Shown in pieces: positions 34,999 to 46,353 of a DNA stretch of 64,000 bases. Location: NCBI GenBank assembly GCA_032622095.1, contig CP136061.1:167593107-167657106 (forward strand), written 5' to 3'. The notes beneath the pieces were generated by a model. The model did no database searches and was not told the DNA's origin. It was given only the letters and a program-made list of their open reading frames with translations. The translations under genes and the position numbers were made by a program. This DNA is from Siphonodentalium dalli (Eukaryota > Mollusca > Scaphopoda > Gadilida > Siphonodentaliidae). Within the stretch, counting starts at the first letter, position 1. Each line of letters starts with the position of its first letter.

Positions 34999-36207
34999 TA
35001 AAGCCCTATGGAATTCGTAACTCGGCTATACATAGTATGTCGCTCAGTCGGTCTAACCAATAGTTCACACGAGATATCTCAATCCCGATCCATAGAGTTT
35101 TATACATTTATATATTAAGAATAATGTCTCCCAGACTCCCACGCTTCGTAACTTGTGAGTTTCTGATGTAGGGGCGTTGGGGTGCATAATGAGAAGATGT
35201 ATACATTACATTCTGTATTCTGTTAATCTCAATGAATCACAATCTGAACAGCACACTGACACATGTATAGTATGACATCGATGAGACGTATATATGATGA
35301 TTGATCATGCAACATGCTGGACGTACACCACAGGCACAGAACAAATGAATAATGATGGATGAGATCTAATCTCTGCTATCTCCATGATTCCATTCCAAGT
35401 ATTCCAAGAAATTACCCTAGAATATAAAATTCACTAATCCAACACAAAGTATAAAAGAATATGGGAAAGAGAAATACCTTCCAATACAAATAATATATTA
35501 ACCATTTCCATTGTTATTGGAAATGAAAACCAAACTGTATATAAATATATAAAGGCTCCAGAATGGAGACTTCCCATAATGCAACTTTCTATGTTGTTGG
35601 AAGTTTTATAAAAGAGTAAAATATAAAATAACACAAAAAGGGAATGATTACAGTTTACTGGTTACCATTTATATAGTGAACCATCCATATGGAAAGGGAC
35701 TTACTTAGTTATGGATGGACACAACTAAAGATGAATAAATATATTGGACGAAATTGGGTTAAAATATCACAATACACAATCAACGAATTGGTACATAAAA
35801 CACATATTAAACTTACCAATTCGAAATGATTTAGGTCCTGGATGTTTTAATAATAGTAATAGCGTTCCATTTTACTTAAACCTACATTGTAGTTTAGTAA
35901 AGATAAAATATACTTTATGATTTAAACATAACTGTTTTTAAAACGTTCCGTTTGATTATTCTGCACTATCTTATTTTAGCGGGAAAGATTACTACGCGGT
36001 AATGCGTTAATTTAGTTATTGGGCTGGTTTATATTTGGATTGGGATTGGGCTAAAAGATAAGAACAAGACAGTCAAGTGAGTTAAGAGTGCTAGGTTGAT
36101 TAGACAGATTATTAGGTTTAAAACAAATAAGTAATAAGCATGTATAAAATAGAATTAGTATAATTCCTACAAAACTTACTTATGCATGTAAATATATCAC
36201 AGTCACA
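34999..36207 (-). repeat. 3' LTR of the Ty3/gypsy element
   Basis: 1209 bp, near-identical to 50182-56021 once the insertion there is removed. On the element's strand it starts TGTGACTGTGATATA and ends GGGCTTTA. CTAA flanks both outer ends (34995-34998, 56022-56025). Differences from the other LTR are a handful of substitutions and short indels (an 8-bp AGACTCCC repeat, a TAATATG block, an AGTTT block). Confidence 0.9.
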
Positions 36208-36221
36208 TTCTCCCCCCTCTT
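36208..36221 (-). promoter_or_regulatory. Polypurine tract of the gypsy element
   Basis: On the minus strand AAGAGGGGGGAGAA directly precedes the TGTGAC start of the 3' LTR, as expected for the plus-strand DNA primer. About 1.1 kb of non-coding sequence separates it from the pol stop. Confidence 0.85.
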
Positions 36222-37331
36222 GAAAAAAAATTACATTCTTGTAATTTAACCAAAACCTGCAACAACCAATTCCTGCAATGTCTTAGAAAAATCAACCTAC
36301 CTAGACCTTCTCCGAACTAACGTAAACCATTCCGCAACCAACTGCAACACCATACCATGGGAATAAAATATAAATTAGGTAAAGATACGCTCTTTGCCAT
36401 GAAACAACTCTGCTACCTATACAAGGATAGTTAATATCCTTAGCACTATATAACAACTTTAATTACCACCTGTAATTAAAACAATTCAGTCTAACTCCTA
36501 TGTCGGTGGTATATCAACCTGCAACTAAAACCTGTAAAATATCCTATTGCACTATAAACCCATCTGTAAAACTATATTAAAGACCAATGACCCATATTTC
36601 ATTCCTCCTGCCTCTTAAAATACAAAGAAAACAAAAATTTAACATCTGTATATACACAATTCTTTCCCTGACAGCAAATACAATCACCTGGAATTCATAA
36701 AAATAATAGCCGATCCTGACTACTTTGAATTCAATACCAAATTGAACACCATAGTGGAATTCACCAACTCAGCAAGCAACTTGTTGCTAAAATCTCACAC
36801 AAAAGGGAAGTTTATCAATTTAATATTAATCAACATGGACCAGAAGTCAGACACAGCTACCTGAATTGGAAATATGCCTGAAATCTAGAAAGAGTTGAAA
36901 ATTACACTGCAATAATTACTGTGATCAATTATTAAAAAAAAATTCTATTATACTAGCAGTATTATATTGTAATTTATATGTGAAAATACATGACAATAAT
37001 ATCCGGGAGGTAAACATTCTGTTGATGATATACAGTAAAACTGTTACAAGCTGGAACATCGGGTTAACATTTAACTGCACGGGTCTTCAGCTGAAAAAGG
37101 ATCATTATACAGAAGTTTCCTTAATGATAGATATTAAGCATAGTATTTTTCATAATTCAAATTCTGAAAACGATCAGAATTACATGTATTAACTCCTGGT
37201 ATGATATAACAATAATATCACACAACAAGAGGAAGAAACCTTGAATGACTGAAATAATATCAATCATAAACAAGAATAACTACTGCAAATACCAAAGACA
37301 TCAATAGATAAAATCATACATGTTGAATAAA

Positions 37332-39400
37332 TTATTTCAAAACTGCTGAAAATATTGAATGTATCATATCCGGTGACATACTGGATAATAATTCTTTATC
37401 AGTAAGCCTTTTCAGCAACTCTGCTTTATTGATAAAGTCTGCTGAAACTGGTTGCATGGAATGCACATAATCCCCAGATTTCTTCCATGGTGGTGGTTTC
37501 CGCTCTCGTTCTGACCTCCTAGGTGTGGGTTTAATAACCTCAGGATTCTCTATCTGCTCTGTCTCTTCAGATGGAATATCTGAAATAAAATTAACATCTG
37601 CAATCTCTGAGTCACCTGCTACTTCTTCCTCAACATCACTACTCTCCTCTACCTCAATACTAACTTTGGGCCCATCCTCTGCTCTACTGTGTGTTATATC
37701 ACAAACAGTATCTTTCTCGTCATCTGAAATATTAATAATATTTCCAACATTCTCAATTTCTCGATGCGCATCATTGTCGCGTTCCCCTGAAATCTTCTGA
37801 AAAGAAGAAGGATGATCGTCACCATCCAGAGAACTAACTTCTCTGACTGTACCAGGAGCACAATCCTGTACCTCAGAACTGGTATCAGAATCCACACGGT
37901 CATTTGCAGTAGATAATACTGCATGCTGCGGACTTCTGAGAACATAAGCATGTTCATCAATACATGTATCCTCTTGTGACTCTGAAACAAAAGTCCTATC
38001 TGCTTCTCCTTCTAAAGGAATTGAACTATCAGGTTCCACCACCATATCTTTTAAAGATGTAACATTATCTGGACCAACATCAGGCTCCTCAGGAACATAA
38101 CCTATGGGGAGAAGATGATTACGGTGAAGGGTTCTTTCTTTACCCTCGTCACTCCTGACAACAAATACCGGAATATCCCTATTTGGCTGCTCTGTAACTG
38201 TATAAATATCAGTATCAAATTTATCAGCTAACTTGTGTCTGCCTTCAAATGCAAGTGTTTTAACTAAAACAGAATCTCCAACAGACACCATCGCACCTCT
38301 CGCCTTCTTATCGAAGTTCTTCTTCTGCTTTTCTTTCGCCTTCGTTGCAGCTTTTGAAGCTAAATCATACGCGTACGTCATCCTTTCCCTTAATTCAGAA
38401 ACATATTCTGAAATAGAAATATCTTTATCTTCACCGTCATCCTCCGTCATCTTATCCAATCCACACAAAACATCTATCGGTAATCTAGGATCCCTGCCAA
38501 ACATAAGTTTAAAAGGGGTAAAACCAGTGCTTTCATGTTTTGTGGAATTATATGCATGTACAAGTGGTCCAATAAAACTCTTCCAATCTTTCTTTTCCTC
38601 GGGCTGTAACGTTCCCAACATACCTAATAAAGTACGGTTAAAACGTTCACATTGTCCATTGCCCATCGGATGATAGGGCGTCGTTCTGCTTTTCTTGATG
38701 CCGCATAATCTACAAAGTTCCTGAATAAGAGTGGATTCAAAATTTGCACCCTGATCACTATGAATTCTGTGAGGGAAACCATAATACACAAAGAATTTGT
38801 TGAAAAGAACATCAGCAGTAGATTTGGCAGTCATATTCTTTGTGGGAAAAGCCTGTGAAAATTTTGTAAAGTGATCAGTAACAACCAACAAATATTGAAA
38901 ACCACCTTTGCACATATCAACTGTAAGATAATCAATACAGACAAGTTCCAAGGGCTGGGTCGTGGAAATAGAAACTAGCTTAGCTCTGGCATCCGTCGGA
39001 GACTTCCTTCTCAAGCATCGGGGACACTGTTGAATAAAATTCTCCACCGCACTGTCTATGCCAGGCCAATAAAATCTCTGCTTAATCAAAGAAATGGTTC
39101 TTTCTCTTCCAGGATGCCCTATGTCTGTATGTAATGAAGTTAAAACAGTATTAATAAATGAATGGGGGATAACAAGTTGTAAATGAGTATTTCCATTAAA
39201 CTGAGTTTCCCTATATAACACACCTCTCTGGAATTTTAAAGAAACAAAATTCCTAAAATATGTGGAATGCTCGCGGGTCATCGGAAAAGTATTTCTGATC
39301 GGTTTAACACCACTTCTAACTGCCCTCATCCACGGTCCTAAAATAGAATCTCTCTCTTGCATCTGCCTCCAATCTCTGGGTGTCATGATATCCATGTCTG
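37332..39400 (-). CDS. Ty3/gypsy integrase part of pol (3' segment)
   Basis: An open frame carries, in order, the HHCC zinc domain (HTDIGHPGRERT ... CPRCLRRK), the DDE core (CIDYLTVD, SDQGANFES, NGQCERFNRT), a C-terminal SH3-like segment with HRNHLLPIGY, then a long acidic tail and a basic RRSERERKPPPWKK. All catalytic residues are present. The frame is continuous with RNase H in the undamaged family but is cut off here by the composite hAT insertion. The only ATG giving this frame (39458) lies in the inserted hAT end, so its first 18 or so residues are not retrotransposon sequence. Acts in the nucleus to join element DNA to the genome. Confidence 0.9.
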
Positions 39401-39650
39401 TAGTGATGTTCCGATAATGAAAAAGCTTATCGGACCGATTTCCGATAACTGGAGGCACAATCGGCCGATTTCCGATTCCGATTCCGATGTTTATATATAT
39501 TGTGCGTTTGTTCCTATAATGGACTTATATACACCCAATGCACTCCATATCCCGCATAGATTCAAAGCCAAATACATCAAAGAAATATATACACACTGTC
39601 GTGACAGTATTTCTGCCGACGTCGGTCACGTGCTTCCTTTGATGTATACA

Positions 39651-40557
39651 GGAAAGTCTTATTGGGAATTTTTTCAGTGCTAAGCAGGGCCCAGCAGAGT
39701 CAGTTGTTGATTGGGGTACTCGTTTGGAGGAACTTTTCTCCAAGACGACCATGCTCAAACAGATGATGCCGACATCTGAAAATGAACTTTTGAAAAATCG
39801 TTTCTTTGAAGGTTTGCGGCAAGAGTTGAAAGATCTTTCGGCTTACAAACTGAAGGAGTGCCGAGATTATAATGAGCTTCTTTCTTCGCTCCGTCTCATC
39901 GAGCAAGAACATTCTTCTTCTAAACAGAAGGCATCCAATTCTTCTGGTGCCACTTGCAAAGCTTCTGTTTCAGTTGATGCTGATAAATTGGACACAATAT
40001 TATCCCAACTTTCAGCTTTAACCCAGAAAGTCAATAGATTGGAGAATAAACAGCAATCCCCTCATATTTCTACCCAGGATGGTAACCGTGGAAGAGGGCA
40101 GTATGGAGGAAGAGCTAGAGGTGGTTTTGACAGAGGACATAGGAGAGGTAACGGTGCAGTTTCAAATAATTTTGGCAGAGAGCAGGCTGCAGCTTCAAAT
40201 ATTGGTGATACTTCTAGAGTTTCAGAACAGTTTCCACTTTGTTATGGGTGCAATACCCACCATATTCCTCCTTTTTGTAGAAGACCCCGTGGTGGATATT
40301 CCAGAGGTCGAGGAAATTTTAACAGAGGGCCTTTAAACTATTAAACATCTATGACAAAGGGTCGACCATAGATGAGAAGGACAATCAGTCCCAAGATAAG
40401 ACCCCAGCTGGTTTGCATGGAGAAATAACAGAATCTGTTGTTACAATTTCAGGAAATAATTGTAATGCTCTTTTAGATACAGGTAGTACAGTTAGTAGTA
40501 TAGGTGAATCATTTTACAGGAACAAGTTAAATCATATTCCTTTACAGCCTTTACAAT
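39651..40557 (+). pseudogene. Captured 3' part of gypsy gag and start of protease
   Basis: Matches 45001-45907 in reverse complement, apparently base for base at the protein level (206-codon frame 39724-40344). It includes the RGG-rich nucleocapsid-like tail, the frameshift signal (TTTAAAC near 40333-40339 and its stem) and the LLDTGSTVSS start of protease. The junction with the hAT end is at GTATACAGGAAAG, where the two sources share a couple of bases. It lacks the gag N-terminus and a retrotransposon promoter. Confidence 0.88.
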
Positions 40558-41645
40558 TAGTGATGTTCCGATAATGAAAAAGCTTATCGGACCGATTTCC
40601 GATAACTGGAGGCACAATCGGCCGATTTCCGATTCCGATTCCGATGTTTATATATATTGTGCGTTTGTTCCTATAATGGACTTATATACACCCAATGCAC
40701 TCCATATCCCGCATAGTTTCAAAGCCAAATACATCAAAGAAATATATACACACTGTCGTGACAGTATTTCTGCCGACGTCGGTCACGTGCTTCCTTTGAT
40801 GTATACCGGTAGTTGTTTTGACAAAGAGATCAAAGGTGCCGACTCAGAGTAACGTTATGACCATGTGTGGAACACTTGCATGCAGAGTAAAAGTCTTGAT
40901 TGAATACTTGTAAGTTGCAACAATGTATGGAATGGCGATGATTATTAACTAAATTTTGATTGATGGATAATAATTGCTGTCATATTTGTCTGAGATTTCC
41001 CAAGTTTCCATTGGTCACACCTTTTATCTTTTAACAACTCGGAAGCTTTTATAGTTCCGCCTGCTCAATTTTTGTTTCGCAAGTTCAACGTGGAGCTAAG
41101 CGTATTTCATAGCATACGTTGTACAGACGAAAAAGCTAATTATGCCCCTACTAACATTGATCGTTATTGAAGACAGTTCTGATAACAACTGTATTATTTC
41201 ATTCAGTGTGTGCTTCAAGTTATTGACATAGCATGTGACGTCACATGACACGTGCTCTAGAGGAAGCCTCACTGTAATCAGGTGAGCTTTTTAATTAAAG
41301 CTTTCTTTGAATCTATTTCGTGTCAACGCGATTGAACCAATAACTTCATATTACACGGGATGTCGGGCATGTGTATTGCCATTCTTATAATATATCATCA
41401 TATCAGACTGCTTTGATGATGCCAATGGCTTCTTTTTAGGCTGTTACAACTGCGTTTTACATTCAATACTACAGTTGTATTGCGTATGTTTATTAAAGCG
41501 TGCACATTGCGCTTAGATACTAGAACGTTTTTATTTATTTTGACAATCGGTAAAAGCCGATGTTCAACTGCGAGGTACGATTAATTTCTGATGGGCTATT
41601 ATCGGCCGATGGCCGATTCCGATTCCGATTATCGGAACATCACTA
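40558..41645 (+). mobile_element. hAT-A MITE, full copy 1 (inside the composite)
   Basis: 1088 bp, TIR TAGTGATGTTCCGATAAT with GGCCGATT subterminal repeats. Same length as the copy at 43913-45000 and nearly identical. It has a 92-codon frame from just inside the left end, present in all full copies, with no recognised domain and no transposase. It was carried here as the right half of the composite. Confidence 0.9.
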
Positions 41646-41653
41646 CATGTCTG

Positions 41654-43912
41654 TACTACAGCCATCATCTAAACTATCAGCGACATCTGTAGACATACAA
41701 AGTGATTCTACAAAAGGCTGTGTAACCTGTAAAGATTTACAAATGGCTCACCCCTGAAATGGAATTGGAACTGATTTTATCCAATTCAACATTATATTGT
41801 GGCAATCTCGACAAACCATCTGCATCAGCATTTGATTTCCCTGGTCGATAAATAATTTCAAAATTAAAAGCATTTATAGCAGCCAACCATCTATGCCCCG
41901 TAGCATCTAATTTGGCACTGCTAAGTACATAAGTGAGGGGATTGGAATCTGTAAAAACAACAAATTTATGATTCATTCAAGTAATCACTAAATTTTTCAG
42001 TGACAGCCCATTTCAATGCCAAGAACTCTAGTTTGTGGGCTGGATATGACTTCTCAGCTGCTGTCGTTCCTCTGCTCGCATAAGAGATAACTCTGAGTCT
42101 GAGAATCCCATTCTGCTTTTGGTAAAGCACAGCTCCCAATCCGTTTTGACTCGCATCTGTGTGCACTTCAAATGGCAATGTAAAATCTGCAAAACCTAAA
42201 ACAGGAGGGGACGAAAGACATTCTTTAAGACGAGAAAAGGATTTTTCTTGTTCCTCACCCCAAGACCATTTACCGTTATAATTAGATTTCTTCTTGCTCT
42301 TTTGTTTTCCATGATTAGTAGGGGGTAAAAGATCTGTAAGTGGCTTTGCTATTAAAGAAAAGTTTTTAACATATTTTCGATAATATCCTGAAAATCCCAA
42401 AAATTTACGAACTTCCTCTGGAGTCTTCGGAGTCTGCCAATTCACAACTTTATCGACTTTGTCACTATCAGCTTCTATCCCAGCTTCTGAAACAACATGC
42501 CCCAAATATTTAATTTTCTTACTAAAAAATGAACATTTTGAAGGGGAAAGTTTTAAATTACATTCACGTAATCTCTGAAATATAAGTTTAAGCCGGTCTA
42601 TCATCTCCTGAAAACTTGAAGCTGGTACACAAATATCATCCAAATAAATGTAACATATATTATTAACCAGGCCGTACAAACAATGTTCCATCATTCTTTG
42701 GAAACTAGCCGGCGATCCCCGCATTCCTTGGGGCACCCTCTGAAACTCAAAAAATCCAAGATTTCCAGCTGTAAATGCTGTGTACTTTTTATGCTCCTCT
42801 ATGACTTCCTGTTGGAAATATCCACAGCGTAAATCCAGACTGCTAAAAAATTTGGAATGTGACAAACTATGTAAAATATCTTCAATAATGGGTAAACAAT
42901 AAGCATCTTGTATAGTTTTCTTATTAATATCCCTGTAATCCACACATAGACGTAGCTTCCCACTGGAACGACGACAAACTACAACATTGGATGAGTAAGG
43001 ACTCCTTGACCGTCTAATTATTCCGGCAGCCAACAATTGCTGTAAGTAATCACGAACCTCGTCAACTAATCCTGGTGCTAATCTTCTCGGCCTCTGCTTA
43101 ACAGGCTTGTCATCTGTCAAATTAATCTCATGCTTAACACCAGTATAGTGACCAAGGTCAAAATCACTTAAAGAAAAAACATCTGGAAATTGTTTAATAA
43201 AATCAAATGCTTGTCGGATCTCGTCTGCCGTCAATGAATCTTGATTCAAATTTATCTGGTCAAAGAAAGGTAGATCTGCATCTTCCTTTGAAGTCTGCAA
43301 ATCACCTTCGACCTTCACTGGCTGAATAGAGCAAATCACAGAATGAGGAGAAATATTTATGGTTCTCGTACTAAGGTTACTGAGATGTACAGGAACAGGT
43401 TCATCTGTGGAAGGATCATATTTCAAAATATAAGGAGCAATTTCTATTCCGTCCATTTTCGGATCATCCGAAGAATGCTGAAATATAGCACAAGTAGGGT
43501 TATATTGTATTTTGTGGTCAATATAACCAATCACAGTCTTTGATGTATTTGGATGTAAAATAATATTATCCGGAGCTGAACTCTTCACAATACCTAAGTT
43601 AAAATTATTCTTCTTCAACTCCCTATCACGCAATGAAATACATCTGAAAGCAAAATACCAAGGAGTATCTAAGTTGGCTTTCTGAAGAAATCTTTGGCCA
43701 TTAGCTTCCTCAACATGTTTAAGAAAAACCTTAAGAATGTTTGTTCCTAAAAGAATAGGAGTATGAGAATTAAATTTACTGTCAGGCACAATGAGGAAAA
43801 TACAAGACTGTGGTTTGATATCTGAAAATCTAGGAACAAAAACTTCTGCTTCAATGAAACCCATATATGGTAAACATTCTCCGTCGGCACACTCAATGTT
43901 TAAAATGGATTA
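41654..43912 (-). pseudogene. Ty3/gypsy protease end, reverse transcriptase and RNase H (middle segment of pol)
   Basis: On the minus strand, a frame open from the hAT boundary at 43912 carries the second half of the protease (HTPILLGTNIL). The RT follows with LRLCVDYRDINKKT, SSLDLRCGYFQQ, VPQGMRGSPASFQ and the catalytic IYLDD, then a connection with WQTPKTPEEVRKFLGFSGYY. RNase H follows with FEVHTDASQNGLGAVLY. A frameshift at about 41966-41976 moves the rest of RNase H (FVVFTDSNPLTYV ... NADADGLSRLP) to another frame, and a second at about 41737-41748 lies before the linker to integrase. Catalytic motifs are intact, so decay is recent. Confidence 0.88.
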
Positions 43913-45000
43913 TAGTGATGTTCCGATAATCGGAATCGGAATCGGCCATCGGCCGATAATAGCCCATCGGAAATTAATCGTACCTCGCAGTTGAACATCG
44001 GCTTTTACCGATTGTCAAAATAAATAAAAACGTTCTAGTATCTAAGCGCAATGTGCACGCTTTAATAAACATACGCAATACAACTGTAGTATTGAATGTA
44101 AAACGCAGTTGTAACAGCCTAAAAAGAAGCCATTGGCATCATCAAAGCAGTCTGATATGATGATATATTATAAGAATGGCAATACACATGCCCGACATCC
44201 CGTGTAATATGAAGTTATTGGTTCAATCGCGTTGACACGAAATAGATTCAAAGAAAGCTTTAATTAAAAAGCTCACCTGATTACAGTGAGGCTTCCTCTA
44301 GAGCATGTGTCATGTGACGTCACATGCTATGTCAATAACTTGAAGCACACACTGAATGAAATAATACAGTTGTTATCAGAACTGTCTTCAATAACGATCA
44401 ATGTTAGTAGGGGCATAATTAGCTTTTTCGTCTGTACAACGTATGCTATGAAATACGCTTAGCTCCACGTTGAACTTGCGAAACAAAAATTGAGCAGGCG
44501 GAACTATAAAAGCTTCCGAGTTGTTAAAAGATAAAAGGTGTGACCAATGGAAACTTGGGAAATCTCAGACAAATATGACAGCAATTATTATCCATCAATC
44601 AAAATTTAGTTAATAATCATCGCCATTCCATACATTGTTGCAACTTACAAGTATTCAATCAAGACTTTTACTCTGCATGCAAGTGTTCCACACATGGTCA
44701 TAACGTTACTCTGAGTCGGCACCTTTGATCTCTTTGTCAAAACAACTACCGGTATACATCAAAGGAAGCACGTGACCGACGTCGGCAGAAATACTGTCAC
44801 GACAGTGTGTATATATTTCTTTGATGTATTTGGCTTTGAAACTATGCGGGATATGGAGTGCATTGGGTGTATATAAGTCCATTATAGGAACAAACGCACA
44901 ATATATATAAACATCGGAATCGGAATCGGAAATCGGCCGATTGTGCCTCCAGTTATCGGAAATCGGTCCGATAAGCTTTTTCATTATCGGAACATCACTA
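43913..45000 (-). mobile_element. hAT-A MITE, full copy 2, in the protease region
   Basis: 1088 bp with the same ends as copy 1 but reversed. It splits protease between the LLDTGST active site and the ILLGTN motif. The flanks ATGGATTA and ATTGTAAA are not duplicates of each other, unlike other hAT copies here. Its gag-side junction (ATTGTAAAGG) is the same junction found in the composite. Confidence 0.9.
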
Positions 45001-45212
45001 ATTGTAAAGGCTGTAAAGGAATATGATTTAACTTGTTCCTGTAAAATGATTCACCTATACTACTAACTGTACTACCTGTATCTAAAAGAGCATTACAATT
45101 ATTTCCTGAAATTGTAACAACAGATTCTGTTATTTCTCCATGCAAACCAGCTGGGGTCTTATCTTGGGACTGATTGTCCTTCTCATCTATGGTCGACCCT
45201 TTGTCATAGATG
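45001..45212 (-). pseudogene. Start of gypsy pol: protease active-site segment
   Basis: In the -1 frame relative to gag, the sequence from the shift site leads through a linker to NALLDTGSTVSSIGE, the aspartic protease active site, then is cut by the hAT MITE at 45000. No ATG is needed because pol is made by frameshift from gag. Confidence 0.85.
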
Positions 45213-45226
45213 TTTAATAGTTTAAA
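45184..45226 (-). promoter_or_regulatory. Programmed -1 ribosomal frameshift signal at the gag/pol junction
   Basis: On the minus strand the slippery heptamer TTTAAAC (45226-45220) sits in gag frame as T-TTA-AAC, two codons before the TAA. A 7-nt spacer leads to an 8-bp stem, CATCTATG (45212-45205) with CATAGATG (45191-45184), and a 13-nt loop. The pol frame is exactly -1. Slippery site, spacing and stem all fit the standard signal; its use is inferred. Confidence 0.85.
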
Positions 45227-46353
45227 GGCCCTCTGTTAAAATTTCCTCGACCTCTGGAATATCCACCACGGGGTCTTCTACAAAAAGGAGGAATATGGTG
45301 GGTATTGCACCCATAACAAAGTGGAAACTGTTCTGAAACTCTAGAAGTATCACCAATATTTGAAGCTGCAGCCTGCTCTCTGCCAAAATTATTTGAAACT
45401 GCACCGTTACCTCTCCTATGTCCTCTGTCAAAACCACCTCTAGCTCTTCCTCCATACTGCCCTCTTCCACGGTTACCATCCTGGGTAGAAATATGAGGGG
45501 ATTGCTGTTTATTCTCCAATCTATTGACTTTCTGGGTTAAAGCTGAAAGTTGGGATAATATTGTGTCCAATTTATCAGCATCAACTGAAACAGAAGCTTT
45601 GCAAGTGGCACCAGAAGAATTGGATGCCTTCTGTTTAGAAGAAGAATGTTCTTGCTCGATGAGACGGAGCGAAGAAAGAAGCTCATTATAATCTCGGCAC
45701 TCCTTCAGTTTGTAAGCCGAAAGATCTTTCAACTCTTGCCGCAAACCTTCAAAGAAACGATTTTTCAAAAGTTCATTTTCAGATGTCGGCATCATCTGTT
45801 TGAGCATGGTCGTCTTGGAGAAAAGTTCCTCCAAACGAGTACCCCAATCAACAACTGACTCTGCTGGGCCCTGCTTAGCACTGAAAAAATTCCCAATAAG
45901 ACTTTCCTGTGACTGGATGTCACCATAAAGATGCTGAAATTTATCAACAATATCTGGAACTGAAACGTCTTTGCCCAATCTCATGACGACTCTTGCCGCT
46001 TCTCCGCGCAAAGACTTTCGAATGGCATATAAAACCTCAGATTCTGAAACTCTAGATGATAACATGCAATTAACTTCATATTTCCACATGTTGAAGCTCG
46101 AATCTGACTTCTGGTCCCCTGAAAATTGAGAAATATAAGCAGGATTTCTAACGAACACTTGTCGTTCGGGCTGTCTATATTCTCTATAATCTGGTTCACG
46201 TTGAACCTCGGGTTCTTCCTTAACACCCTGTACAGTTTGAAACCATTTCTGGAAGTCCTCTGCCGATTCAGCTTTTGGGGAAAAACCCATATGCTGAAAA
46301 CCTTCCATCATGTTTTTAAACATTTTCGCACCATCAGGATCTTCTTCACCCAT
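45214..46353 (-). CDS. gag: Ty3/gypsy gag polyprotein
   Basis: Intact 379-codon frame. The N-terminal part is acidic and helical. Residues about 85-190 have the Ty3-type capsid pattern (FSGDQ ... FNMWKYEV ... IRKSLRGEAARVV ... LYGDIQSQESLIGNFFSAKQ ... VVDWGTRLEELF), related to PNMA/Arc-type gag domains. A short coiled coil (ILSQLSALTQKVNRLENK) follows. The tail is RGG/GRG-rich with one reduced Cys/His knuckle, CYGCNTHHIPPFC, instead of a standard CCHC. It forms the particle and packages RNA in the cytoplasm. It ends at the frameshift signal. An identical C-terminal half sits in the composite at 39651. Confidence 0.9.
   Translation of the reverse strand: MGEEDPDGAKMFKNMMEGFQHMGFSPKAESAEDFQKWFQTVQGVKEEPEVQREPDYREYRQPERQVFVRNPAYISQFSGDQKSDSSFNMWKYEVNCMLSSRVSESEVLYAIRKSLRGEAARVVMRLGKDVSVPDIVDKFQHLYGDIQSQESLIGNFFSAKQGPAESVVDWGTRLEELFSKTTMLKQMMPTSENELLKNRFFEGLRQELKDLSAYKLKECRDYNELLSSLRLIEQEHSSSKQKASNSSGATCKASVSVDADKLDTILSQLSALTQKVNRLENKQQSPHISTQDGNRGRGQYGGRARGGFDRGHRRGNGAVSNNFGREQAAASNIGDTSRVSEQFPLCYGCNTHHIPPFCRRPRGGYSRGRGNFNRGPLNY

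Larger units (their letters stand above)
39401..41645 (+). mobile_element. Composite hAT-A insertion carrying a gag fragment
   Basis: The unit is flanked by an exact 8-bp duplication CATGTCTG (39393-39400, 41646-41653). It consists of a truncated left hAT-A MITE (39401 to about 39650), a 0.9-kb piece of gypsy gag in plus orientation, and a full hAT-A MITE (40558-41645). Outer ends are TAGTGATGTTCCGATAAT and its complement. The full MITE's inner left flank has no copy of the duplication, so the two MITEs did not insert separately here; the whole unit moved together. It splits pol between RNase H and integrase. Confidence 0.88.

Noticed and set aside
35434-35634. Identical frames in both LTRs (also 50616-50843)
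   Set aside because: They follow from LTR identity; hydrophobic AT-rich translation with no known LTR-encoded protein.
39401-46353. Inverted gag copies (39651-40557 and 45001-45907) as a simple inversion or assembly palindrome
   Set aside because: The plus-strand copy is bounded by hAT ends and an exact 8-bp target duplication, which an inversion or mis-join would not produce. Assembly error is still possible and is listed as a check.
37332-46353. A retrovirus with an envelope gene
   Set aside because: After integrase the frame ends in an acidic/basic tail and about 1.1 kb of non-coding DNA; no envelope-like membrane protein is present, so this is an ordinary Ty3/gypsy retrotransposon.
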